Below, one piece after another: positions 56,607 to 64,000 of a stretch of DNA of 64,000 nt. The stretch lies in assembly GCF_004358185.1 (NCBI RefSeq), contig NZ_SMUV01000074.1, positions 248,001 through 312,000 of the forward strand, written 5' to 3'. Source of the stretch: Antarcticimicrobium luteum. GTDB taxonomy: Bacteria > Pseudomonadota > Alphaproteobacteria > Rhodobacterales > Rhodobacteraceae. Each line of letters opens with the position of its first letter. Within the stretch, counting starts at the first letter, position 1. The translations under genes were made by a program, and so were the position numbers. Under the pieces are notes generated by a model. It had not been told where the DNA came from and made no database searches. It was given only the letters and a program-made list of their open reading frames with translations.

Positions 56607-58292
56607 GTGGCAAGCACGCTCTGGCGGGGGACTTGGATCACCCGTGCCCGGATTGCCTCCGGCCTGATCCTGTTCACCTTCGCCTTTTTCCATTTTATCA
56701 ATATCGGTCTGGGCCTGATCTCGCCCGGGGCGATGGATACGATGGAAGATCTGCGTAAGACCATCACCCGGACCACGCTGGGCGGGGTGATCCTGCATGG
56801 CGCGCTCCTGACCCACGCATTGCTGGCGCTGTGGAGCCTGGCCAGCCGCCGCACCTTGCGCATGCCGCTGTGGAACGCGCTGCAATTCGCCTTTGGCCTG
56901 CTGATCCCGGTGTTTCTGATCGCCCATGTGGTCCACACCCGTCTGGCGTATGAGCTTTACGGCGTGAACGACCAGATGGGCTATATCCCGGCGCTGATCT
57001 GGAACACGCCCGACGGCTGGCTCCAGGCACTGCTTTTGCTGCTGGTGTGGACCCACGGCTGCATCGGGCTGCATTTCTGGCTGCGGCTTGCGCCGTGGTG
57101 GCGGCGGCTCACCCCCTATCTGATCGTCGTCGCGGCGCTGGTGCCCGCCTTTGCGCTGGCCGGGTTCCTGACCGAGGGGCGGCGGATGCGCGCGGTCTTT
57201 GCCGAGCCCGCCACGCGCGCCGCGGCGATGGCAGAGTTCAACTGGCCGGATGCGGCCACCTTCGGCGAGCTGATCGGGATCTCGCGCGCCGGGTTCTGGA
57301 TCTTTGTCGCGTTGCTGGCGCTGGCCGCGATCGTACATTTCGGGCGCCGGATCGTACGGCGCCGCCGCTCGGTCCGGGTCCGCTATGTGGACGGGCCCGA
57401 GGTCTCCTCGCCGCGCGGGCTTACGCTGCTGGAGATGTCGCGGCTGCACGGGGTGCCGCATACCGCGCTCTGCGGCGGGCGCGGACGCTGCACCACCTGC
57501 CGGGTGGTGATCGAGGACGGCGCCGCGCATCTGCATCCCCCAGAACCGGCCGAGTTGAACAGCCTGCGCGCGGTGAATGCCGCGCCGAACACGCGGCTGG
57601 CCTGCCAGATCCGGCCCATCGATCCCGCGACCGTGTTCCGCGTGTTTCTGCCCGACGGGCGGCGCGGGCGGGCGCATGCCAGCCACGGGCAGGAGCGACG
57701 GCTGGCGATCCTGTTTCTGGACATGCGCGGGTTCACCGCCCGCACCGCCGGGCAGCTGCCCTATGACGTGGTGTTCCTGCTCAACCGGTTCTTCGACGCC
57801 ATCGTGCCGCCGATCCTGGCCGAGGGCGGCAGCGTCGACAAATACCTGGGCGACGGGCTACTGGCGGTGTTCGAGACCGCCGACGAGGGCAGCTCGGCCC
57901 GCGCCGCGCTGCGCGCCGCCGAACGGCTCAGCGCGGCGCTGTCCGCGTTCAACGCGCGGCTGTCGGTCGAGGGGGTCGCCCCCATCCGCATCGGCGCCGG
58001 ATTGCATCTGGGCGGGCTGGTGCTGGGTGAAATCGGCGCGGCGGGCAACGCGCCGCGCACCATCATCGGCGATACCGTCAACGCGGCCAGCCGGCTGGAG
58101 GGCAAGACGAAAGAACTGGGCGTCGAACTGCTGGTCTCACGGGCGGTCCTGGACAGCGCCGGGATCGACACCGGCGCGCTGGAGCTGCAGACGCTGGAGC
58201 TGCGCGGCGTTGCCGCCCCGCTTTCGGCGCTGGCGATGTCGAGCGGGCAGGATCTGAAGTCTTTGCTGGCGGGCGGCGCGCCGACGACCTGA
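56607..58292 (+). CDS. Class III adenylate cyclase with diheme-B-like membrane anchor and 2Fe-2S domain (CyaC type)
   Basis: A 561-residue protein. Residues 1-250 form six helices with a His series (His29, 64, 70, 107, 110, 150, 156) like the diheme-B anchors of succinate dehydrogenase. Residues 255-345 form a 2Fe-2S ferredoxin (Cys289, 295, 298 and 333, in CGGRGRCTTC and ACQ). Residues 365-545 form a class III cyclase with metal Asps in FLDMRGFT (372) and YLGDGLLAVF (416) and transition-state residues in GDTVNAASRLEGK. This is the plan of Sinorhizobium CyaC, whose activity follows the redox state of hemes and, presumably, quinone. The start is GTG 56607. It lies upstream of the sulfate activation gene. 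Confidence 0.88.
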   Translation: MASTLWRGTWITRARIASGLILFTFAFFHFINIGLGLISPGAMDTMEDLRKTITRTTLGGVILHGALLTHALLALWSLASRRTLRMPLWNALQFAFGLLIPVFLIAHVVHTRLAYELYGVNDQMGYIPALIWNTPDGWLQALLLLLVWTHGCIGLHFWLRLAPWWRRLTPYLIVVAALVPAFALAGFLTEGRRMRAVFAEPATRAAAMAEFNWPDAATFGELIGISRAGFWIFVALLALAAIVHFGRRIVRRRRSVRVRYVDGPEVSSPRGLTLLEMSRLHGVPHTALCGGRGRCTTCRVVIEDGAAHLHPPEPAELNSLRAVNAAPNTRLACQIRPIDPATVFRVFLPDGRRGRAHASHGQERRLAILFLDMRGFTARTAGQLPYDVVFLLNRFFDAIVPPILAEGGSVDKYLGDGLLAVFETADEGSSARAALRAAERLSAALSAFNARLSVEGVAPIRIGAGLHLGGLVLGEIGAAGNAPRTIIGDTVNAASRLEGKTKELGVELLVSRAVLDSAGIDTGALELQTLELRGVAAPLSALAMSSGQDLKSLLAGGAPTT

Positions 58293-58465
58293 CCCCCGGA
58301 CCAGCCGGTGCATACCGGCGGAATACCGCGTTTGCGGCACAATAGACACTCCGCGCCCCTAAAAACCCGGGCGCACGGCTGGACTTTCCACCTGTTCCGA
58401 GTCTATGCCGCGCGCGACCGGTCCGACGGAACCGCACCAATAAACCGAAAACCGAGAGATTTGAA

Positions 58466-60184
58466 ATGACAATGCTTAGCAATCTGGCCCCGATCCCGGA
58501 GCTTTATGTTTCTTATGAATCAGCCCAGAAACTGAAGGTCGAGGCAGGTGAGCTGAAAAGCCTGGACCTGACCCCGCGCCAGATCTGCGATCTTGAGCTG
58601 CTGATGAACGGCGGGTTCAACCCGCTGAAAGGATTCCTGAGCGAAGCCGATTACAACGGCGTTGTCGAAAACATGCGTCTGGCCGACGGCCAGCTCTGGC
58701 CGATGCCGATCACCCTGGACGTTTCGGAAGCTGTTGCCGAAGGGCTGGAACTGGGCGAGGACATCGCGCTGCGCGACCAGGAAGGCGTGATCCTGGCCAC
58801 CATGACCGTGACCGACCGCTGGGAGCCGAACAAGTCGCGCGAGGCCGAGATGGTCTTTGGCGCCGATGACAGCGCGCACCCGGCCGTCAACTACCTGCAC
58901 AACACCGCCGGCAAAATCTATCTCGGGGGTCCGGTCACCGGCATCCAACAGCCGGTCCACTATGATTTCCGCGCCCGCCGCGACACCCCGAACGAGCTGC
59001 GGGCCTATTTCCGCAAGCTGGGCTGGCGCCGCATCGTGGCGTTCCAGACCCGCAACCCGCTGCACCGCGCGCACCAGGAGCTGACCTTCCGCGCCGCGAA
59101 AGAGGCCCAGGCCAACCTGCTGATCCACCCGGTCGTCGGCATGACCAAGCCGGGCGACGTCGACCATTTCACCCGCGTTCGCTGCTATGAGGCGGTGCTG
59201 GACAAGTATCCGGCCGCAACCACCACCATGAGCCTGCTGAACCTGGCCATGCGCATGGCCGGCCCGCGCGAGGCGGTCTGGCACGGGCTGATCCGCAAGA
59301 ACCACGGCTGCACCCACTTCATCGTCGGCCGCGACCACGCCGGCCCCGGCAAGAACTCTGCCGGCGAGGATTTCTATGGCCCCTATGACGCGCAGGATCT
59401 GTTCCGCCAGTATCAGGACGAGATCGGCGTCGAAATGGTCGACTTCAAGCACATGGTCTGGGTGCAGGAACGCGCGCAATACGAGCCGATGGACGAGATC
59501 AAGGACAAGGACGAGGTCACGATCCTGAACATCTCGGGCACCGAACTGCGCCGCCGTCTGGCCGAAGGGCTGGAGATCCCCGAGTGGTTCTCCTTCCCCG
59601 AGGTGGTGACCGAACTGCGCAAGACCAGGCCGCCGCGTTCGCAGCAGGGCTTTACCGTGTTCTTCACCGGCTTCTCCGGCTCCGGCAAATCGACCATCGC
59701 CAACGCGCTGATGGTCAAGCTGATGGAGATGGGCGGGCGTCCGGTGACGCTGCTTGACGGCGACATCGTGCGCAAGAACCTCAGCTCCGAGCTGGGCTTC
59801 TCGAAAGAGCACCGCGACCTGAACATCCGCCGCATCGGCTATGTCGCCAGCGAGATCACCAAGAACGGCGGCATCGCCATCTGCGCCCCGATCGCGCCCT
59901 ATGCCACCACCCGCCGCGCCGTGCGCGAGGACGTCGAGGCCTATGGCGCCTTTGTCGAGGTGCATGTGGCGACCACCATCGAGGAGTGCGAGCGCCGCGA
60001 CCGCAAGGGGCTGTACAAGCTGGCGCGCGAAGGCAAGATCAAGGAGTTCACCGGCATCTCCGACCCCTATGACGTGCCCGAGAGCCCCGAGCTGCGCGTC
60101 GAGACCGAGAATGTCGATGTCGACAACTGCGCCCATCAGGTGCTGCTGAAACTGGAGCAGATGGGCCTGATCGGCCTGAGCTGA
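58466..60184 (+). CDS. Bifunctional sulfate adenylyltransferase / adenylylsulfate kinase
   Basis: A 572-residue fusion that makes APS from sulfate and ATP and then PAPS. The N-terminal ATP sulfurylase (about 1-390) has QTRNPLHRAHQEL and VGRDHAGPGKN. The C-terminal APS kinase has P-loop GFSGSGKST (about 401-409), LDGDIVRKNLS and the FTGISDPYD segment. A sat/cysC-type name would fit. PAPS is the donor for sulfation and for assimilatory reduction. ATG 58466 or 58472 are both possible starts. A strong hairpin with T-tract follows. Confidence 0.95.
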   Translation: MTMLSNLAPIPELYVSYESAQKLKVEAGELKSLDLTPRQICDLELLMNGGFNPLKGFLSEADYNGVVENMRLADGQLWPMPITLDVSEAVAEGLELGEDIALRDQEGVILATMTVTDRWEPNKSREAEMVFGADDSAHPAVNYLHNTAGKIYLGGPVTGIQQPVHYDFRARRDTPNELRAYFRKLGWRRIVAFQTRNPLHRAHQELTFRAAKEAQANLLIHPVVGMTKPGDVDHFTRVRCYEAVLDKYPAATTTMSLLNLAMRMAGPREAVWHGLIRKNHGCTHFIVGRDHAGPGKNSAGEDFYGPYDAQDLFRQYQDEIGVEMVDFKHMVWVQERAQYEPMDEIKDKDEVTILNISGTELRRRLAEGLEIPEWFSFPEVVTELRKTRPPRSQQGFTVFFTGFSGSGKSTIANALMVKLMEMGGRPVTLLDGDIVRKNLSSELGFSKEHRDLNIRRIGYVASEITKNGGIAICAPIAPYATTRRAVREDVEAYGAFVEVHVATTIEECERRDRKGLYKLAREGKIKEFTGISDPYDVPESPELRVETENVDVDNCAHQVLLKLEQMGLIGLS

Positions 60185-60205
60185 TCCGGATTGCTTTGAA
60201 TGCGG

Positions 60206-60240
60206 GCGCGGCCATCGGAAACGGTGGCCGCGCTTGTTTT
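60206..60240 (+). terminator. Rho-independent terminator after the sulfate-activation gene
   Basis: A 12-bp stem (GCGCGGCCATCG with CGGTGGCCGCGC, one G-T pair) with a GAAA tetraloop, followed by TTGTTTTT, 21 bases after the stop. It should separate this gene from the GT10 genes. Confidence 0.85.
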
Positions 60241-60312
60241 TCCACCTCTGCAATGGTTTTGCGGGGGCAGCCCTGATAGGGTACGCCAATCTCGCAGCAA
60301 CGCCGCAACCCG

Positions 60313-61446
60313 ATGAAAATGGCCGCTTCGCCCGTCCTTGTGCATGTCTTCACCGATGCCCCCGAAGCCGTGTTCATAAAGCAGTTCCCCGGCGCGATCC
60401 CGGAACTGGAGGGCTTTCGTTTCTCGTTCGGACCACAGGTGCCCGATGCAATCGACGTTCTGATCGTTTTCAACCGGGCCTCTTATAGCCTCGGCACCCG
60501 GCTGCCGGTGGCGCGGACCGCCTTTATCGCTGCCGAACCCGAGGCGATTCATCCCTATAGCGCGCGTTATCTGGATCAGTTCGGCATCGTCGTTTCCGCC
60601 ACCAGCAAACATCTGTCCACCCGGCACTGGAAAACCGCCCCCAGCTGGTATTGGTTCGCGGGCATCGATTTTTCCAAGCCCTGGGAACTGGAATACATGA
60701 AGGGCCACGACTATTTCGCGGCGCTGCCGGTTCCTGAAAAGCGGGACAGGATTTCGGTGGTCACCTCGAACAAGGTTTTCACCGACTACCACAAAAAGCG
60801 CGTCGCCTTTCTTGACGCCATCATCGACAGGATCCCCGAGCATCTGGAAATCTTCGGGCGCGGGTACCGGTCCGTCGACGACAAGGCCGAGGCCCTGTTG
60901 CCCTGCAAATATCACCTCGCGCTGGAAAACAGCCACGGCGACGACACCTGGACCGAAAAGCTGGCCGATCCGCTGCTGTGCTGGGCGTTGCCGTTCTACA
61001 GCGGCTGCACCAATGTCGAGACCTATTTTCCGCAAGGCAGCTTTGTCTATGTCGATCTGGATGATCCCCAACGCATGGCGGACCAGATGGTCAAGGCCGT
61101 GCGCGACGACCTCTGGAGCCGCTCGCTCGGGGCCATCGAGGCGGCGCGCCAGCGGCTGTTGCGCGAGCATAGCCTCGCCTTCCAGCTTCTCAGGCTGGCC
61201 AGGTCGGCACATCAGGCGCCGGCGCCCGATCCGGCCGCGCCGATGCGCTATATCTGGTCCGAGAAATCCCTTTGGCCCGAACCGGGGGCGCGCGGCAACC
61301 TTGCCGACTGGGCGCTCCGCAACGGCCTGATGACCTTCGACAGGGGCATCGAGCTGAAAACGCTGGGGCTGCGCCGCCGGCTCGAGGCGGCACGCACCCG
61401 GCGCCGCCAGCGCCGGCTCGCCAGACTTGAAAACCGCACCCCCTAG
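60313..61446 (+). CDS. GT10 fucosyltransferase-like glycosyltransferase (long form)
   Basis: A 377-residue enzyme of family GT10. The GDP-fucose binding block reads YHLALENSHGDDTWTEKLAD (residues about 202-221), matching the F-x-x-A-x-E-N-S-x-x-x-x-Y-x-T-E-K motif of alpha-1,3/1,4-fucosyltransferases, followed by LPFYSGCTNVETYFP. A roughly 100-residue C-terminal extension ends in a basic helix rich in Arg (RRRLEAARTRRRQRRLARLE), suited to membrane attachment. It is first of a pair with the next gene. The sugar donor is inferred from the family. Confidence 0.85.
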   Translation: MKMAASPVLVHVFTDAPEAVFIKQFPGAIPELEGFRFSFGPQVPDAIDVLIVFNRASYSLGTRLPVARTAFIAAEPEAIHPYSARYLDQFGIVVSATSKHLSTRHWKTAPSWYWFAGIDFSKPWELEYMKGHDYFAALPVPEKRDRISVVTSNKVFTDYHKKRVAFLDAIIDRIPEHLEIFGRGYRSVDDKAEALLPCKYHLALENSHGDDTWTEKLADPLLCWALPFYSGCTNVETYFPQGSFVYVDLDDPQRMADQMVKAVRDDLWSRSLGAIEAARQRLLREHSLAFQLLRLARSAHQAPAPDPAAPMRYIWSEKSLWPEPGARGNLADWALRNGLMTFDRGIELKTLGLRRRLEAARTRRRQRRLARLENRTP

Positions 61447-61496
61447 CCCCAGATCACCCGCGACCCGATCCGGGACGCGCAACCGACAAGGTTCCC

Positions 61497-62363
61497 ATGG
61501 CTCATGACACCCCCGCGGTCGGCATTCTGCCCCATACCGAATACCTCGGCTATTTCCCCGGCAGCTACCCGCTGGACCGGCTGCACTGGCCTCTGGGCCA
61601 GCCGGAGCGGCTGATCGGCAAAAAGCTGCGGCATCTGGGCCGGCAGGATCACCTGATCCTCTATCCGCGCAGCACCTCCTATTACCGGCCGGGGTTCGGA
61701 ACCCGGGCGCGGGTATCGGTGATGATCCTGGAACCGGAGGCGGTGCACCGGCGGCACATGGACAAGATGCGCAGATACCACCGCCGGTTTTACCGGGTTC
61801 TCACCGCGAACGAGGCACTTCTGTCGGATATTCCCAATGGGATTTTTTTTCCGTTCGGCAGCACATGGGTGCCGGAATGGCGCGATGTGGATGTGACCAA
61901 GACGCGCATGGTCTCGCTGATCGCCACGGCCAAACGGTCGCAGCCGGGACATCTTCCGCGTCACGAGATCGTCGACTGGGCCAGAACGGCCCCGGTTACG
62001 CTCGACGCCATCGGGCGCGGCTACAAGCCCTTCGACAGGAAATCCGAGGGCCTCGCCCCTTATCGGTTCTCCGTTGTCATCGAAAATTCGAGAGAGCCGA
62101 ACTATTTCACCGAAAAACTGATCGACGCCATCCTGTGCGAAACGGTGCCGATCTATCTGGGCTGTCCCAATATCGACCGCTTTCTGCCGACCGACGGCAT
62201 GATCATCTGCGACACTACCGACGATATCCGGCAGGCGGTCCTGAGCGCCTCGGAGGCGCTGTTCAACCAGAAACTTCCCGCCCTGCGGGCGATCAAGGAA
62301 ACCGCGGCCGATCTGGGAGAGACCGAAAAACGGGCCGCCCTTGCCGTTCTCGGCGCGGGCTGA
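61497..62363 (+). CDS. GT10 fucosyltransferase-like glycosyltransferase (short form)
   Basis: A 288-residue enzyme of the same GT10 fold. The donor-binding block is YRFSVVIENSREPNYFTEKL with ILCETVPIYLGCPNID after it. It lacks the basic C-terminal extension of the upstream gene. The N-terminal half (TEYLGYFPGSYPLDRLHWP) differs completely, so it is not a recent duplicate. It starts 50 bases behind the first GT10 gene, probably in the same transcript. The exported glycan it works on is unknown. Confidence 0.82.
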   Translation: MAHDTPAVGILPHTEYLGYFPGSYPLDRLHWPLGQPERLIGKKLRHLGRQDHLILYPRSTSYYRPGFGTRARVSVMILEPEAVHRRHMDKMRRYHRRFYRVLTANEALLSDIPNGIFFPFGSTWVPEWRDVDVTKTRMVSLIATAKRSQPGHLPRHEIVDWARTAPVTLDAIGRGYKPFDRKSEGLAPYRFSVVIENSREPNYFTEKLIDAILCETVPIYLGCPNIDRFLPTDGMIICDTTDDIRQAVLSASEALFNQKLPALRAIKETAADLGETEKRAALAVLGAG

Positions 62364-62372
62364 CCCGGTCGA

Positions 62373-62597
62373 TCAGTGCACCGCGACCGGCGCGAAATCG
62401 TTCTGCCGCGCCAACGCGAAGGCCATGCGGCGATCGGCCACCAGCGCGAGCTGCTGCCCCTCGGAATCGTGCACCGCATAAAGATGCTCGCGGTCCCCGG
62501 CCTCGGCCCGGACCTCTTCGGGCAGATCGGCGACGTCGACCTCCTTCACGTAAACGATCCGGCGGCCATCCTGATTGAAATCAAAAGGCGTGTTCAT
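62373..62597 (-). CDS. DUF1150 family protein
   Basis: A 74-residue acidic protein: RRIVYVKEVDVADLPEEVR, LYAVHDSEGQQLALVADRRMAFALARQNDFAPVAVH is the DUF1150 pattern (second half at about 39-74). The family nearly always follows an hsp20 gene in alphaproteobacteria, as here with a five-base gap. Function is unknown; the linkage suggests a chaperone-related role. Confidence 0.88.
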   Translation of the reverse strand: MNTPFDFNQDGRRIVYVKEVDVADLPEEVRAEAGDREHLYAVHDSEGQQLALVADRRMAFALARQNDFAPVAVH

Positions 62598-62602
62598 TTC
62601 CG

Positions 62603-63016
62603 TTACCCCTTTCTGATGTTGATGGTCTGCACCACGGTTTCCGGTCTGGCGCGGGTCAGGTCCACATGCAGCAGACCGTTTTCCATGATCGCCTCGCCAA
62701 CCTCGACGCCATCGGCCAGCACGAACATGCGCTGGAACTGGCGGCTGGCGATTCCCCGGTGCAGGAAAACCCGCCCCTGGCTGTCATCGCTCTGACGGCC
62801 GCGGATCACCAGCTGGCGATCCTCGACGGTGATCGACAGATCCTCCTCGGCGAACCCGGCCACGGCCAGAGTGATGCGATAGGAGTGATCCGAAGTCTGC
62901 TCGATATTATAGGGAGGATAGCCCTCGTTGCCCGACTTGGCCGAGCGTTCCAGCAGGCGTTCCAGTTGCTCGAACCCAAGCAGTTGCGGGTAGGAGCCCA
63001 GGGTAAGTTTCGACAC
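62603..63016 (-). CDS. Hsp20/IbpA-family small heat shock protein
   Basis: A 137-residue alpha-crystallin chaperone that holds unfolding proteins. The crystallin domain spans about 36-125 (YNIEQTSDHSYRITLAVAGF, EDLSITVEDRQLVIRGRQ) and ends with ENGLLHVDL. The C-terminal I-x-I motif reads TINIRKG. The start is GTG 63016 with AAGGA. An RpoH-type promoter lies upstream. It is co-transcribed with DUF1150. Confidence 0.93.
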   Translation of the reverse strand: MSKLTLGSYPQLLGFEQLERLLERSAKSGNEGYPPYNIEQTSDHSYRITLAVAGFAEEDLSITVEDRQLVIRGRQSDDSQGRVFLHRGIASRQFQRMFVLADGVEVGEAIMENGLLHVDLTRARPETVVQTINIRKG

Positions 63017-63081
63017 GTCATTCGTCCTTTTTCATCAAAGCGACGGCCCGCACGGCCCCTTCAGGCAGCCGCACGAGATAA

Positions 63082-63110
63082 ATATGGGCAGAATGCCGTG
63101 GATTAACAAG
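63082..63110 (-). promoter_or_regulatory. Candidate RpoH (heat-shock) promoter of hsp20
   Basis: On the minus strand CTTGTTA (63110-63104), a 14-base spacer and GCCCATAT (63089-63082) match the sigma-32 consensus CTTGAAA-N13-17-CCCCATnT at 5 of 7 and all but one of the -10 positions. The leader to the GTG at 63016 is about 60 bases and GC-rich, with possible pairing around the ribosome site. Confidence 0.65.
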
Positions 63111-63179
63111 GGCTAGGCGAAACAGGCAGATCGGCGTAGTCTGAGCGTCAGCCGATGACACAACCCATGAGTCGCCGCC

Positions 63180-63404
63180 ATGAACGCTCTGACCGACATC
63201 TCGATGAAAACCGACGAGGTGCTGCGCGTCGAGCTTGAGGTGTTCCGCCGTCAGCACCGCGATCTGGACGAGGCGATCACCGCACTGGTGGAACGCGGCA
63301 CCGGCGACGCGCTGACCATCAAACGGCTGAAAAAGCAAAAGCTCAGGCTCAAGGACATGATCGCGCTGATCGAGGACCGGCTGACGCCGGATATCATCGC
63401 CTGA
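63180..63404 (+). CDS. DUF465 (YdcH-like) small protein
   Basis: A 74-residue helical protein. VELEVFRRQHRDLDEAITAL and IKRLKKQKLRLKDMIALIEDRL are the two helices of the DUF465/YdcH family, whose role is unknown. ATG 63180 follows a short leader. It lies between divergent hsp20 and purE. Confidence 0.85.
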   Translation: MNALTDISMKTDEVLRVELEVFRRQHRDLDEAITALVERGTGDALTIKRLKKQKLRLKDMIALIEDRLTPDIIA

Positions 63405-63409
63405 CCGCA

Positions 63410-63437
63410 TTGCCTGACACCATGATTTGGCTATAGT
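63410..63437 (+). promoter_or_regulatory. Candidate promoter of purE
   Basis: TTGCCT (63410-63415), a 16-base spacer and TATAGT (63432-63437) lie 40 bases upstream of the purE start. Both hexamers match the sigma-70 consensus at four and five of six positions. The distance allows a short leader. No PurR-type operator was recognised. Confidence 0.5.
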
Positions 63438-63477
63438 GCGCGCTCTTTCACAGAAACCGCGCAGCAAGGGGCGATTC

Positions 63478-63966
63478 ATGGCCAAACCTTCCGTGGGCAT
63501 CATCATGGGCAGCCAGTCGGACTGGCCCACCATGAAAGAGGCCGCCGATATCCTTGACACCCTGGAGATCGCCTATGAGGCGCGGATCGTCTCGGCGCAC
63601 CGCACGCCGGACCGGCTTTGGGACTATGGCAAGACGGCGGTCGACCGCGGGCTACAGGCAATCATCGCCGGCGCCGGCGGCGCGGCGCATCTGCCTGGCA
63701 TGATGGCCTCGAAAACCCGCGTGCCGGTGATCGGCGTGCCGGTGCAGACCCGGGCATTGTCGGGGGTGGATTCGCTTTATTCCATCGTGCAGATGCCCAA
63801 GGGCTATCCGGTGGCGACCATGGCGATCGGCGCCGCCGGCGCCGCCAACGCCGGGCTGATGGCCGCCGGCATCCTGGCGCTGCAGGATGAAGGCCTGGCC
63901 AAACGGCTGGACGCCTGGCGCGCCGCCCTTTCCGCCTCGATCCCGGAGGTGCCGGTCGATGAGTGA
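63478..63966 (+). CDS. purE: N5-carboxyaminoimidazole ribonucleotide mutase
   Basis: A 162-residue purine-biosynthesis enzyme that converts N5-CAIR to CAIR. The hallmark is [21 protein letters not shown], with SAHRTPDRL and [11 protein letters not shown] after it. Class I PurE is expected because purK follows directly with a shared ATGA-type overlap. ATG 63478 follows GGGGCGATTC. Confidence 0.96.
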   Translation: MAKPSVGIIMGSQSDWPTMKEAADILDTLEIAYEARIVSAHRTPDRLWDYGKTAVDRGLQAIIAGAGGAAHLPGMMASKTRVPVIGVPVQTRALSGVDSLYSIVQMPKGYPVATMAIGAAGAANAGLMAAGILALQDEGLAKRLDAWRAALSASIPEVPVDE

Positions 63967-64000
63967 CCCGCTCGCCCCCCTCAAACCCGGCGCGGTGATC
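63959..64000 (+). CDS. purK: N5-carboxyaminoimidazole ribonucleotide synthase, 5' end
   Basis: The first 14 codons ([14 protein letters not shown]) of a gene that starts inside the end of purE with an eight-base overlap and runs out of the window. The assignment as purK rests on the purE-purK order and on the usual N-terminus, which leads into the GG-GQLG nucleotide loop beyond the end. Little sequence is available. Confidence 0.75.
   Translation, partial: MSDPLAPLKPGAVI

Overview
The window is GC-rich chromosomal DNA of an alphaproteobacterium, most probably family Rhodobacteraceae (Roseobacter group). This rests on gene families and pairings typical of that group: DUF6455 proteins, DUF1150 behind Hsp20, DUF1467 beside methylmalonyl-CoA epimerase, an Hsp20 promoter of RpoH type, a class I PHA synthase, and a CyaC-type adenylate cyclase. 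I see no insertion sequence, phage block, CRISPR array or rRNA operon. Most of the window is ordinary core genome with a few unusual genes.

Layout. 1-1.8 kb: sulfur/persulfide operon (3' end of a metallo-hydrolase, two YeeE/YedE half-transporters, a TIGR01244 sulfurtransferase) closed by a terminator. 1.9-5.3 kb (minus): receiver protein, small membrane protein and a CbrA-like transporter-histidine kinase, all translationally coupled. 5.4-12.3 kb: a ScfR-type regulator divergent from a complete five-gene branched-chain amino acid/amide ABC importer with a good terminator. 12.4-13.8 kb (minus): SseB-like protein and uracil-DNA glycosylase-like protein. 14.1-18.8 kb: capsule/polysaccharide genes (KpsT-like ATPase, KpsE-like chain protein, KdsA, phosphomannomutase) without a permease gene. 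19-22.9 kb: AsmA protein, RimO, dual-CDGSH protein. 22.9-25 kb (minus): lipoprotein protease, short IMPACT protein, then three tandem DUF6455 paralogues. 25-29 kb: small conserved proteins, nitroreductase, EI24 membrane protein, DUF1467, Mce and an orphan response regulator.

29.2-35.9 kb: acetyltransferase, DUF1501/DUF1800 pair, aspS, cyclopropane-fatty-acid synthase family protein. 36.2-37.8 kb: the most unusual gene, an RTX protein whose middle is an integrin-beta-I-like domain with all three metal-site signatures. 38-46.4 kb: carB, tRNA-Ala(CGC), a glycine-rich secreted protein, phaC, a tiny lipoprotein, a KAS III-like enzyme and an unknown HTH-like protein. 46.7-53.7 kb: tdk, D-2-hydroxyacid dehydrogenase, csaA-like gene, proC, ybjN-like gene, ubiK, then lgt-midA-pgeF. 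53.9-58.3 kb: a Hint-fold protein lacking the nucleophile, a divergent lrp/trxB pair with a phased direct repeat between them, and a diheme/[2Fe-2S] adenylate cyclase. 58.5-64 kb: fused ATP sulfurylase/APS kinase, two GT10 fucosyltransferase-like genes, DUF1150/Hsp20, DUF465, purE and the start of purK.

Functional families and motifs were read by eye from translations. No database search was possible, so all family names are recognition-based.
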